The notes beneath the pieces were generated by a model, which worked only from the letters and a program-made list of their open reading frames with translations, made no database searches and had not been told where the DNA came from. Shown one piece after another: positions 5,934 through 12,831 of a DNA stretch of 13,320 nucleotides (positions are counted from its first letter, which is position 1; each line of letters opens with the position of its first letter). A program made the translations under genes and the position numbers. Source of the DNA: Thermoleophilia bacterium (GTDB lineage: Bacteria > Actinomycetota > Thermoleophilia > Gaiellales > Gaiellaceae); NCBI GenBank assembly GCA_025927435.1, contig JAICLM010000031.1:1-13320 (forward strand). Reading direction: 5' to 3'.

Positions 5934-7141
5934 TAGCGGCGGCCCTCGAGCTCCTCCGGGAGGTAGTTCGTCTCGAAGCCCTCCGGGTCGTCGTGCGGGT
6001 AGACGTAGCCCTTGCCGTGTCCGAGCCGGCGGCCGTACCACGAGCCGTCCCGCAGCGCTTTCGGCGGCCTGGCCGCCCCGCGCTCCTGCACGTCCGCGGT
6101 CGCGCGGTTCAGGGCCACGTAGCTCGCGTTCGACTTCGGCGCACGCGCGAGGTAGATCGCCGTCTGCGAGAGGTTGAGGCGCGCCTCGGGCAGGCCGACA
6201 TGCTCCACCGCCTGGGCGGCGGCGACGGCGACGAGAAGCGCGCGAGGGTCCGCGTTCCCGATGTCCTCGGAGGCGAGCACGATCATCCGCCGCGCAATGA
6301 AGCGCGCGTCCTCGCCGCCCTCCAGCATCGCGGCGAGGTAGTAGACCGCCGCATCGGGGTCGCTGCCCCGCATCGACTTGATGAAGGCGGACGTGTAGTC
6401 GTAGTGCCGGTCGCCGGCCTTGTCGTAGACGAGCGGCGGCTTGCGGGCGGCATCCTCGACGTTCTCGGCGGTGATGGCACCGTCGGCGGTCTCGTTCGCA
6501 AGCTCGACGATGTTGAGCGCGGTGCGCGCGTCGCCGCCTGAGCGGTGCGCGATCAGCTCGACGACTTCGTCGGGCGCTGTTCCGCCGACTTCCGCGAGAC
6601 CGCGCCGGACGACGACAGCCATTTCCTCCGGCGTCAGCGCCTCGAGCTCGTAGACCTGCGTGCGGGAGATGAGGGCGGAGTTGACCTCGTAGTAGGGGTT
6701 CTCGGTCGTCGCTCCGATCAGCGTCACGAGCCCGGACTCCACGCCGGGGAGCAGCGCGTCCTGCTGCGCCTTGTTGAAGCGGTGGATCTCGTCGAGGAAG
6801 AGGATCGTGCGCCGGCCGGTCGTGCCGAGCCGCTCCTTCGCCCGCGCGAGCACCTCGCGCACGTCCTTCACCGTCGCCGAGACGGCCGACAGCTCCTCGA
6901 ACGCGGCGCCGGTGGAGGCGGCCACGATCCGCGCGAGTGTCGTTTTCCCGCTGCCGGGAGGCCCGTAGAGGATGGAGGAGTGGACGCGGTCCTCCTCGAT
7001 CGCGCGCCGGAGCGCGGAGCCTTCGCCGAGGACGTGCACCTGGCCGACGAACTCGCCCAGTGAGACCGGCCGCAGGCGCTGCGCAAGCGGCGCGACCTCG
7101 CTCGCGTGGCGGTCGGCGGCGTCCGAGAAGAGGTCACCCAT
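5882..7141 (-). CDS. rarA: Replication-associated recombination protein A (RarA/MgsA AAA+ ATPase)
   Basis: This 419-residue AAA+ ATPase acts at stalled or gapped replication forks. An N-terminal MGDLF resembles the short SSB- or clamp-interacting peptide of the family. Walker A is GPPGSGKT (60-67), Walker B is ILFLDE (113-118) followed by IHRFNKAQQD, sensor 1 is in TTENP (145-149), an arginine-finger region is ALISRTQVYEL (156-166), and sensor 2 is in GGDARTALN (202-210). The C-terminal oligomerisation domain has HYDYTSAFIKSMRGSD (246-261) and ends with the family's LEGRRYYEPS. Length is close to the usual 420-450. The ATG at 7141 lies 22 bases from the divergent methyltransferase start; minus-strand CATACT six bases upstream is a likely -10. 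Its 3' end overlaps the macro gene. Confidence 0.96.
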   Translation of the reverse strand: MGDLFSDAADRHASEVAPLAQRLRPVSLGEFVGQVHVLGEGSALRRAIEEDRVHSSILYGPPGSGKTTLARIVAASTGAAFEELSAVSATVKDVREVLARAKERLGTTGRRTILFLDEIHRFNKAQQDALLPGVESGLVTLIGATTENPYYEVNSALISRTQVYELEALTPEEMAVVVRRGLAEVGGTAPDEVVELIAHRSGGDARTALNIVELANETADGAITAENVEDAARKPPLVYDKAGDRHYDYTSAFIKSMRGSDPDAAVYYLAAMLEGGEDARFIARRMIVLASEDIGNADPRALLVAVAAAQAVEHVGLPEARLNLSQTAIYLARAPKSNASYVALNRATADVQERGAARPPKALRDGSWYGRRLGHGKGYVYPHDDPEGFETNYLPEELEGRRYYEPSDNGEESADENAS

Positions 7142-7147
7142 GACCTC

Positions 7148-7153
7148 AGTATG
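7148..7153 (-). promoter_or_regulatory. Probable -10 element for rarA
   Basis: Minus-strand CATACT ends six bases before the rarA ATG, implying a leaderless or nearly leaderless mRNA. It overlaps by four bases the -10-like TATGCT facing the other way at 7150-7155. Confidence 0.45.
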
Positions 7154-7155
7154 CT
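7150..7155 (+). promoter_or_regulatory. Probable -10 element for the divergent methyltransferase
   Basis: TATGCT matches TANNNT and ends seven bases before the GTG at 7163. No Shine-Dalgarno is present. The element shares bases with the rarA -10 on the other strand, so the two promoters probably form one symmetric divergent unit. Confidence 0.5.
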
Positions 7156-7162
7156 CCGGCGC

Positions 7163-7903
7163 GTGTCTGCTGCCGACACGTGGAGCGGGGCGAGCTACGA
7201 GCGCATCGCGGAGACCTTCGCACCGATTCACGACCGCGTGGTCGAGGCGCTCGAGATCGAGCCCGGCGCACGGATAGTCGACGTGGCCTGCGGCACCGGC
7301 GGCGTCGCACTGAGAGCCGCCCGCGCCGGAGCGACCGTGACCGGCATCGACATCTCCGCCGACCAGCTCGCAAAGGCCCGCAGGGCCGCGGCGGAGCAGG
7401 GGCTCACGATCGTGTTCGACGAGGGCGACTGCCAGGATCTGCCGTACGGCGACGCCGAGTTCGACGCGGTCGCGTCCGCCTTCGGCGCGATCTTCGCCCC
7501 CGATCAGGAGCGCACGGCGGCCGAGCTCGCCCGTGTCTGCCGTCCCGGCGGCCGGCTCGCGCTCACCGCGTGGCCGAAGGACGAGTGGTCGGACGTGGCC
7601 GATCGGGCCGGGCGCACGTTCCCGCCGGGCCCCGACGCGTGCGAGTGGGCGAGGGAGGAGCACCTCCGGAGCCTGCTGGGCGAGGCGTTCGACCTCCAGC
7701 TGCAGACCGGTGTGTGGCGCATCGAGGCGGCCTCGGGCGAGGAGCTGTGGGAGCTCGCGTCCACGTCGATGCCGCCGCTGCGTGCGTGGCTCGCGGAGCA
7801 GAGCGACGAAGCGCGCGCGCATGCGGAGCGCGTCTATCTCGAGCATCTCGCCTCCGGTGTCCTCGCGCGCGACTACGTGCTCGTGCTAGGAACGCGGCGA
7901 TGA
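7163..7903 (+). CDS. Class I SAM-dependent methyltransferase (UbiE-like), substrate unknown
   Basis: This 246-residue protein has WSGASYERIAETFAPIHDRV at the N-terminus, as in UbiE/COQ5-like enzymes, then motif I IVDVACGTGG (38-47), acidic D63 in GIDISADQL, EGDCQDLPYGDAEFDAV (87-103) and CRPGGRLALTAWP (126-138). The C-terminal third varies and offers no substrate hint. I chose the GTG at 7163 because it follows TATGCT at leaderless spacing and sits just before the conserved region; an in-frame ATG at 7151 would start inside that element. The 3' end overlaps the M20 peptidase start as ATGA. It is not closely similar by eye to the other methyltransferase in the window beyond the shared fold. 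Confidence 0.88.
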   Translation: MSAADTWSGASYERIAETFAPIHDRVVEALEIEPGARIVDVACGTGGVALRAARAGATVTGIDISADQLAKARRAAAEQGLTIVFDEGDCQDLPYGDAEFDAVASAFGAIFAPDQERTAAELARVCRPGGRLALTAWPKDEWSDVADRAGRTFPPGPDACEWAREEHLRSLLGEAFDLQLQTGVWRIEAASGEELWELASTSMPPLRAWLAEQSDEARAHAERVYLEHLASGVLARDYVLVLGTRR

Positions 7904-9204
7904 GCACCGTATCGCTCCGCGACGAGGTCACCGATCTTCTCCAGCGCCTGATCCGCGTCGACACGACGAACCCGCCCGGGAACGAGACCGCGGCGGCCGA
8001 GCTGCTGCGCGACTACCTCGAGGCGAACGGCGTCGAGTGCGAGCTGATCGCGAAGGTGCCGGAGCGCGCGAACCTCGTGGCCCGGCTCAAGGGCGGCGAC
8101 GGCCCGTCACTCCTTCTCCTCGGCCACACGGACGTCGTGCTCGCGGACCCGGCGGAGTGGTCGGTGCCGCCGTTCTCGGGCGAGGTCCGGGACGGCATGG
8201 TCTGGGGCCGCGGGGCGCTCGACATGAAGAGCGAGGTCGCGGCGAACGCCGTCGCGATCGCGTCGCTCGTGCGGGACGGTTTCAAGCCGAGCGGCGACCT
8301 GATCTTCGCGGCTACCGCCGACGAGGAGGCAGGCGCAGGCTTCGGCCTCGATTGGCTGTGCGAGGAGCACCCGGAGGCCGTTCGGTGCGACTTCGCGATC
8401 AACGAGGGCGGCGGCTCCCGGGTCGTGCTGGAAGACGGCCGGCCGATCTACGAGGCGACCGTGGCGGAGAAGATGACCGCTCCGTTTCGGCTGCGTGTGC
8501 TTGGACGTTCGGGCCATGCCTCGATGCCCGGGATCGCGGACAACCCGCTCGTCAAAGCGTCCCGGCTGATCGAGCGGATTGCGGCGTACCGGCCTGAGCC
8601 GCAGCTGGGCCCTGAGGTGGAGGCGTTCCTGTCGGTGGTGCTCGGAGATGTGCCGCCGGCCCAGGAGGCGGTCGAGCGGCTGCGCCCGCTCTCTCCCGTC
8701 GGCGCCGCGGTCATCGAGGCGCTGCTCGCGCCGACGTTCTCGCCGACGGTCATCGCCGGCTCGGCGAAGCGCAACGTCATCCCGGGCATGTGCGAGCTCG
8801 AAGTGGACTGCCGGCTCCTGCCCGGTCAGCATCCCGAGCACGTCGAGCCGATGATCCGCGCCGTGCTCGGCGGAGACATCGACTACGAGCTCGAGTGGAT
8901 CGAGGCGCGCGGCGGCACGCGCTCGGCGCTCGGCACGCCGCTCTGGCGCGCGCTCGAGGAGTGGGTCGCGGAGGCAGATCCCGGAGCACAGGTCGCCCCG
9001 CTCGCCTGCGCCGGCTTCACCGACAGTCACTGGCTGCGCGAGGCGTTCGGCACCGTCGCGTACGGCTTCTTCCCTTCCACCGGCGAGCTGCCGGCCGAGG
9101 TGGCGGCATCCCTCGTCCATTCCCACGACGAGCGCATCCCGGTCTCCGACCTCGAGCACGCGCTCGGCTGGCTGCGCCACGCCGCGCGCGCCGTCCTGGC
9201 CTGA
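7900..9204 (+). CDS. M20-family metallopeptidase/deacylase
   Basis: This 434-residue protein belongs to the M20 (ArgE/DapE/aminoacylase/CPG2) family of two-zinc amidohydrolases. Metal and catalytic residues read as H76 and D78 in LLGHTDVV, bridging D108 in WGRGALDMKSE, general base E142 with E143 in TADEEAGAG, E169 in INEGGG, and H407 in VHSHDERIP. The dimerisation (lid) domain starts near GRSGHASMP with its conserved His. The family covers N-acetylornithine, succinyl-diaminopimelate, N-acyl amino acids and dipeptides, and the sequence alone does not choose. It overlaps the upstream methyltransferase by four bases (ATGA), so co-translation is expected. No other arginine or lysine synthesis gene is adjacent, which argues against calling it ArgE or DapE. 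Confidence 0.92.
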   Translation: MSTVSLRDEVTDLLQRLIRVDTTNPPGNETAAAELLRDYLEANGVECELIAKVPERANLVARLKGGDGPSLLLLGHTDVVLADPAEWSVPPFSGEVRDGMVWGRGALDMKSEVAANAVAIASLVRDGFKPSGDLIFAATADEEAGAGFGLDWLCEEHPEAVRCDFAINEGGGSRVVLEDGRPIYEATVAEKMTAPFRLRVLGRSGHASMPGIADNPLVKASRLIERIAAYRPEPQLGPEVEAFLSVVLGDVPPAQEAVERLRPLSPVGAAVIEALLAPTFSPTVIAGSAKRNVIPGMCELEVDCRLLPGQHPEHVEPMIRAVLGGDIDYELEWIEARGGTRSALGTPLWRALEEWVAEADPGAQVAPLACAGFTDSHWLREAFGTVAYGFFPSTGELPAEVAASLVHSHDERIPVSDLEHALGWLRHAARAVLA

Positions 9205-9210
9205 GCCGAC

Positions 9211-9216
9211 TACCCT
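9211..9216 (+). promoter_or_regulatory. Probable -10 element for the DUF1385 gene
   Basis: TACCCT matches TANNNT, lies in the 20-base gap after the peptidase stop, and ends eight bases before the ATG at 9225. There is no Shine-Dalgarno, so a leaderless transcript is likely and this gene probably starts its own unit. Confidence 0.45.
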
Positions 9217-9224
9217 TCGGCGCG

Positions 9225-10010
9225 ATGGCCAAGGAGAAGATCCGGCTCGGGGGGATGGCTCTGCCCAACGGCGTGCTCGTGCACGGGCCGCATTCGTGGG
9301 CGTGCGCGATCCGGGACGAGGACGGGCGGATCGAGGTGGTATCGGCGCGCAAGCGGCTGCAGGCGTCGCGGATTCAGAATCCCTTCCTGCGCGGCCCCGC
9401 CCGGCTCGTCGAGGCGCTCCTCCTGCTGCCGCAGATCAAGGCGAAGCTGCCGGCGGCGAGGCTGCCGATGGAGAACCGGCGCACGGTCGCGACGATGCTC
9501 GGCGCGGCGGGGTTCGTCCGCGTTCTCCGCGAGTCCGACATGCGGCCGGTGGCCCGCGAGCTGCTGGCGTCGGTCGCCTCTATCGCGCCGGCCGTGCTCG
9601 CGCTGCGCGGCGGCGAGCTCGCGGCGTACCACGGTGCGGAGCACATCTCGATCGGCACGTACGAGCACGGGAAGCGCGCGACCCGTGAGCACGAGCGCTG
9701 CGGTGGGCACCTCGTCGGGCCGCTCCTGGCCACGTCCGCGGTCGGCAACGTCCTCGCCGGGCTCGCGCCGGAGAAGCACCGTCGCCAGGCACAGGCCGCC
9801 GCCCAGATCGGCGCGGTCGCGGCCGCAACCGAGCTCTTCGGCTGGATGTCGCGGCACCCGGAGCACCTGCTCGCGCGGGCGCTGTCGAAACCGGGACACG
9901 AGCTCCAGCACCGCTTCTCGACCGCGGAGCCCAGCGACGAGCAGCTCGAGGTGGCCGAGGCGGCGCTGAAGGCGTGCCTCGAGCTCGAGCATGCCGAACC
10001 GGCCGCGTAA
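9225..10010 (+). CDS. DUF1385 (YqhQ-like) family protein
   Basis: This 261-residue protein matches DUF1385, a family of unknown function. The N-terminus (LGGMALPNGVLVHGPHSWACAIR) aligns with the family's GGQAVxEGVMMRGP segment. RGPARLVEAL (56-65), YHGAEH (135-140), HERCGGHL (156-163) and the C-terminal PGHELQHRF...EPSDEQLEVAEAAL follow in the expected order. The histidines and cysteine in YHGAEH and HERCGG look like possible metal ligands. Hydrophobic stretches at about 112-127 and 165-180 are only moderately apolar, less membrane-like than in many homologues. The gene overlaps nicotinate phosphoribosyltransferase by 20 bases, which suggests co-expression. No function should be assigned beyond the family. 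Confidence 0.85.
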   Translation: MAKEKIRLGGMALPNGVLVHGPHSWACAIRDEDGRIEVVSARKRLQASRIQNPFLRGPARLVEALLLLPQIKAKLPAARLPMENRRTVATMLGAAGFVRVLRESDMRPVARELLASVASIAPAVLALRGGELAAYHGAEHISIGTYEHGKRATREHERCGGHLVGPLLATSAVGNVLAGLAPEKHRRQAQAAAQIGAVAAATELFGWMSRHPEHLLARALSKPGHELQHRFSTAEPSDEQLEVAEAALKACLELEHAEPAA

Positions 10011-11073
10011 GGCGCGCCTCGCTCCGGAGGTCTTCGACCTCCCCGTCGAGAAGATGCGCGCGGGGTGGTACACCGACGCGTACTTCAACCACGCTCGCGC
10101 GGCACTCCTCGCCGACGGTCGCCACCCGCGCGTCGTCGTCCAGGTCTTCCAGAAGAACGACGCGTGGCTCGGCGGGGTGGACGAGGCCATCGCGATCCTG
10201 CGGCTCTGCTCGGAGGAACCGGAAGGGCTGACGATCCGCGCGCTGCACGACGGCGACCGGCTCGAACCGTGGGAGACCGTCCTCACGATCGAGGGCGACT
10301 ACACGACGTTCGCGCATCTCGAGACCGCGTACCTCGGCACGCTCGCCCGGCGGACGCTCATCACCACCAACGTCGTGCGCGTGCTCGAGGCGGCGAACGG
10401 CAAGCAGCTCATCTTCATGCCGGCGCGCTTCGATCACCACCGCGTGCAGGCGGGCGACGGGTACGCGGCCTACATCGCGGGGCAGGTCACAGGGTTCGAG
10501 ATCGGGGTCACGAGCGACGAGCAGGCGTCCTGGTGGGGAGGGCGCGCGCTCGGCACGGTGCCGCACTCGCTGATCGCGGCCTACGGCGGGGACACCGTCC
10601 TCGCGGCGCGCAAGTTCGCCGAGTGGGCTCCGGCGGACATGTCGGTGACCGTCCTCGTCGACTTCGAGAACGACTCCGTCCGAACGGCACTCGACGTCGC
10701 CGACGCCCTCGGCGAACGGCTGTGGGGTGTTCGCCTCGACACCTCCGAGACGCTCGTCGACCGGTCGCTGTGGGAGGGGATGGGCGACTTCAGGCCGACG
10801 GGCGTGAACGAGCAGCTCGTGCGCAAGACCCGCGAGGCGCTCGACGCCGCCGGCTTCGGTCACGTCCGGATCGTCGTCTCCGGCGGGTTCGACGTCGAGA
10901 AGATCCGCGCGTTCGAGGAGCGCGAGGTGCCGGTCGACGCGTACGGCGTCGGCTCGTCGCTCATCCGCGGCGCGAACGACTTCACTGCCGACGTGGTCCT
11001 GACCGGCGGGAAGCCCTCCGGGAAGTTCGGACGGCACCTGCGCGAGAACCCGCGTCTCGAGCTCGTCGACTGA
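9991..11073 (+). CDS. pncB: Nicotinate phosphoribosyltransferase (short, PncB-like)
   Basis: This 360-residue enzyme of the NAPRT/NadC superfamily would convert nicotinate and PRPP to nicotinate mononucleotide in NAD salvage. DLPVEKMRAGWYTDAYF (16-32) is the N-terminal signature. GTVPHSL (188-194), VDFENDSVRTALDVA (223-237), GVRLDTSE (246-253), VSGGFDVEKI (296-305) and VDAYGVGSSL (315-324) form the PRPP and product binding strands of the barrel. It belongs to the shorter class (about 350-400 residues) rather than the longer E. coli-like one. The ATG at 9991 lies inside the DUF1385 gene with weak ribosome-site support; M22 is an alternative but would remove conserved residues. It ends six bases from a convergent gene with no terminator between. 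Related quinolinate-type activity is less likely given the GTVPHS motif. Confidence 0.92.
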   Translation: MPNRPRKARLAPEVFDLPVEKMRAGWYTDAYFNHARAALLADGRHPRVVVQVFQKNDAWLGGVDEAIAILRLCSEEPEGLTIRALHDGDRLEPWETVLTIEGDYTTFAHLETAYLGTLARRTLITTNVVRVLEAANGKQLIFMPARFDHHRVQAGDGYAAYIAGQVTGFEIGVTSDEQASWWGGRALGTVPHSLIAAYGGDTVLAARKFAEWAPADMSVTVLVDFENDSVRTALDVADALGERLWGVRLDTSETLVDRSLWEGMGDFRPTGVNEQLVRKTREALDAAGFGHVRIVVSGGFDVEKIRAFEEREVPVDAYGVGSSLIRGANDFTADVVLTGGKPSGKFGRHLRENPRLELVD

Positions 11074-11079
11074 CGGAGT

Positions 11080-11526
11080 TCAGTTCCGGGCAGTCCTCAC
11101 GGTCGCAGTGAATCGCGGCGGCATGTAGGGCTGACAGTTGGCCGACTGTGAGCGGCTCAACCGCACGTTCACGCTCGCGTGAAGCGTGCGCGGCTCGGTT
11201 CGCTGCACGAGCGCGAGCCGTTGACGCTGGTTCCGGCGGAACGGGAACCACGTCACCCCACCGCCCGGTTGCAGCGTGTTCGTGCGTCTGAATCTTCCCG
11301 CGCGGAACGCGACTGCGGTCGTAGCCGAGTCGCTGAACACGCGCACCCCCAACGACACCTCGGGCGCGCGGTAGTGGACACAGTCGTAGCGCCAGTACAC
11401 GGTGCCGGTGGCCGCGAGCGCCGTCAGGACGTACGACTTCTGCCGTCCACTCGCTGCGGAGCCAGGGAGAACCAGCACTGCTGCGACGACCGCGCCGAGA
11501 AAGACGGCCGCTCTCATGCAGGTCAT
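11080..11526 (-). CDS. Small secreted protein of unknown function
   Basis: I do not recognise this 148-residue protein. A typical signal peptide is visible: a short basic start (MR), a hydrophobic core (AAVFLGAVVAAVLVL) and a PGSAASG cleavage region, with no lipobox cysteine. The mature part is beta-rich in character, with alternating hydrophobics (YVLTALAATGTVYWRY, HASVNVRLS), basic overall, and has two cysteines (C49, C131) that could form one disulfide after export. There are two possible starts, ATG at 11526 or ATG at 11517 (which begins MRAAV); the second gives the cleaner signal peptide. It lies 27 bases downstream of ndh on the same strand with no terminator between, so it is probably co-transcribed. 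Codon usage resembles its neighbours, which supports a real gene. Confidence 0.65.
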   Translation of the reverse strand: MTCMRAAVFLGAVVAAVLVLPGSAASGRQKSYVLTALAATGTVYWRYDCVHYRAPEVSLGVRVFSDSATTAVAFRAGRFRRTNTLQPGGGVTWFPFRRNQRQRLALVQRTEPRTLHASVNVRLSRSQSANCQPYMPPRFTATVRTARN

Positions 11527-11553
11527 ACGCCGGACGGCGCCGGAGAGGTCCCG

Positions 11554-12810
11554 TCAGCCGAGCTGCTCGGGATGGCCGAGTTGCCCGAGCTCCGCGATGT
11601 CGCGGCGGAAGAAGAGCGCGACCGTCCAGTCGACGACGACCCGGACCTTTCGCTGGAGGAGCGGGAGCTGGTACAGGTGGTACGAGCGCGTCACCCACCA
11701 GCCGACGAAGCCGCGCAGGCGGAGGCCCAGCACCTCCGCGATGCCCTTGTGGCGGCCGAGCGTCGCCACCTGGCCGAGCATGCGGTAGCCGTACGGCTCG
11801 GGAGGGCCCGTGAGGTTCTTCGCGAGGCGGCGGGCCTGGCGCAGCGCGTGCTGGCAGGTCGGCGGGTCGGGCCGGTCGCTGCGGGTGTTCGGGACGAGCG
11901 CGCAGTCGCCGAGCGACCAGACGTGCTCGTGCCCGCGCACGCGGAGGAGCTCGTCGACCTCGACGCGGCCCTTCTCGTCGAGCGGCAGCGGCCACTCGCG
12001 CAGGACGGGGTTCGGCGCGACACCGGCCGTCCAGACGGTCGTGTTCGTCGCGATCCGCGTTCCGTTCCCGAGCACGGCCTCGCCGGCGGAGACAGACTCC
12101 AGGGTCGTGTCGACGTGGATCTCGATCCCGCGCTTGCGCAGCTCGGTGGCGGCGTAGTCGCCCAGCGGCGGCGGAATCTCGGGCAGGATCCGCGGCGCCG
12201 CGTCCACCAGCACCCAGCGGCGCGGGGTCGAGCGCAGGCGCGGGTAGCGGCGGAGCGCGTCCTCGGTCAGGTCGGACAGCTCCGCGAGCGCCTCGACTCC
12301 GGCGTAGCCCGCCCCGACGAAGACGAACGCCAACCGGCGCGCCCGTTCCTCCTCGTCGAGCGCCGCGTCGGCCGCCTCGAGCTGGTGGAGGACGTGGTTG
12401 CGGAGGTAGATCGCGTCTGCCAGCGACTTGAAGGAGAGCGCGTGCTCGGACAGGCCGGGCACCGGAAGCGTACGGGGCACGGCGCCGAGCGCCAGCACGA
12501 GCTCGCGCCACGCGACGGTCTGCGTCCCCTCGTCGGTCTCGACCGTGGCCGTATGCGCTTCGAGGTCGAGCTCGGTCACGGCACCGAGGATCAGCTCCGC
12601 ATGCGGGCACATCTCGCGCAGCGGGACAACGCAATGGCGCGGCTCGAGCGTCCCCGAGGCAGCCTCGGGCAAGAGCGGCGTGTAGAGCATGAAGTTCTCC
12701 TTGCTCACGATCGTGGCCCCGCGCGAGCCGAGCTCGCGCGCCACGTATCCGCCCGCGAAGCCGCCGCCGACGACCAGCACGCCGCCACACGCTTCTCTCG
12801 CTGTGCTCAC
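11554..12810 (-). CDS. ndh: Type II NADH dehydrogenase (NDH-2)
   Basis: This 418-residue flavoprotein oxidises NADH and reduces quinone at the inner face of the membrane without pumping protons. FAD binds at VLVVGGGFAGGYVARE (11-26), NADH at FVFVGAGYAGVEALAE (162-177), and the second FAD contact is VWSLGDCA (297-304). CQHALRQARRLAKNL (319-333) corresponds to the quinone-site helix. The C-terminus (GFVGWWVTRSYHLYQLPL and VVDWTVALFFRRD) forms the amphipathic helices that anchor these enzymes to the membrane. I chose the GTG at 12810, just before the FAD motif and seven bases after a -10-like GATGCT on this strand; an ATG at 12822 would add four residues. A small secreted protein follows in the same direction. 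Convergent pncB makes this an NAD-related neighbourhood. Confidence 0.94.
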   Translation of the reverse strand: MSTAREACGGVLVVGGGFAGGYVARELGSRGATIVSKENFMLYTPLLPEAASGTLEPRHCVVPLREMCPHAELILGAVTELDLEAHTATVETDEGTQTVAWRELVLALGAVPRTLPVPGLSEHALSFKSLADAIYLRNHVLHQLEAADAALDEEERARRLAFVFVGAGYAGVEALAELSDLTEDALRRYPRLRSTPRRWVLVDAAPRILPEIPPPLGDYAATELRKRGIEIHVDTTLESVSAGEAVLGNGTRIATNTTVWTAGVAPNPVLREWPLPLDEKGRVEVDELLRVRGHEHVWSLGDCALVPNTRSDRPDPPTCQHALRQARRLAKNLTGPPEPYGYRMLGQVATLGRHKGIAEVLGLRLRGFVGWWVTRSYHLYQLPLLQRKVRVVVDWTVALFFRRDIAELGQLGHPEQLG

Positions 12811-12816
12811 CTGTCC

Positions 12817-12822
12817 TAGCAT
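12817..12822 (+). promoter_or_regulatory. Probable -10 element for the SLOG-family gene
   Basis: TAGCAT matches TANNNT and ends nine bases before the ATG at 12832; there is no Shine-Dalgarno. It overlaps a weaker minus-strand GATGCT (12818-12823) that points at the ndh GTG. Confidence 0.45.
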
Positions 12823-12823
12823 C
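12818..12823 (-). promoter_or_regulatory. Possible -10 element for ndh
   Basis: Minus-strand GATGCT keeps A2 and T6 of the TANNNT pattern and ends seven bases before the ndh GTG at 12810. It differs at T1. A short AGGA in the following bases could instead serve as a weak ribosome site. Confidence 0.3.
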
Positions 12824-12831
12824 GCGCAGAG

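Noticed and set aside
11134..11149. Inverted repeat acagttggccgactgt as an operator or terminator
   Set aside because: It is imperfect at the core, lies within the secreted-protein coding frame and has no T run on either side.
11531..11544. Hairpin-like ccggacggcgccgg between ndh and the small gene as a terminator
   Set aside because: Only a four-base stem with no T run; typical of GC-rich gaps.
10982..12819. Very long open frames (over 540 residues) on both strands over the ndh region
   Set aside because: Arg-, Ala- and Asp-biased alternative frames of ndh; the NDH-2 frame alone carries the FAD, NADH and membrane motifs.
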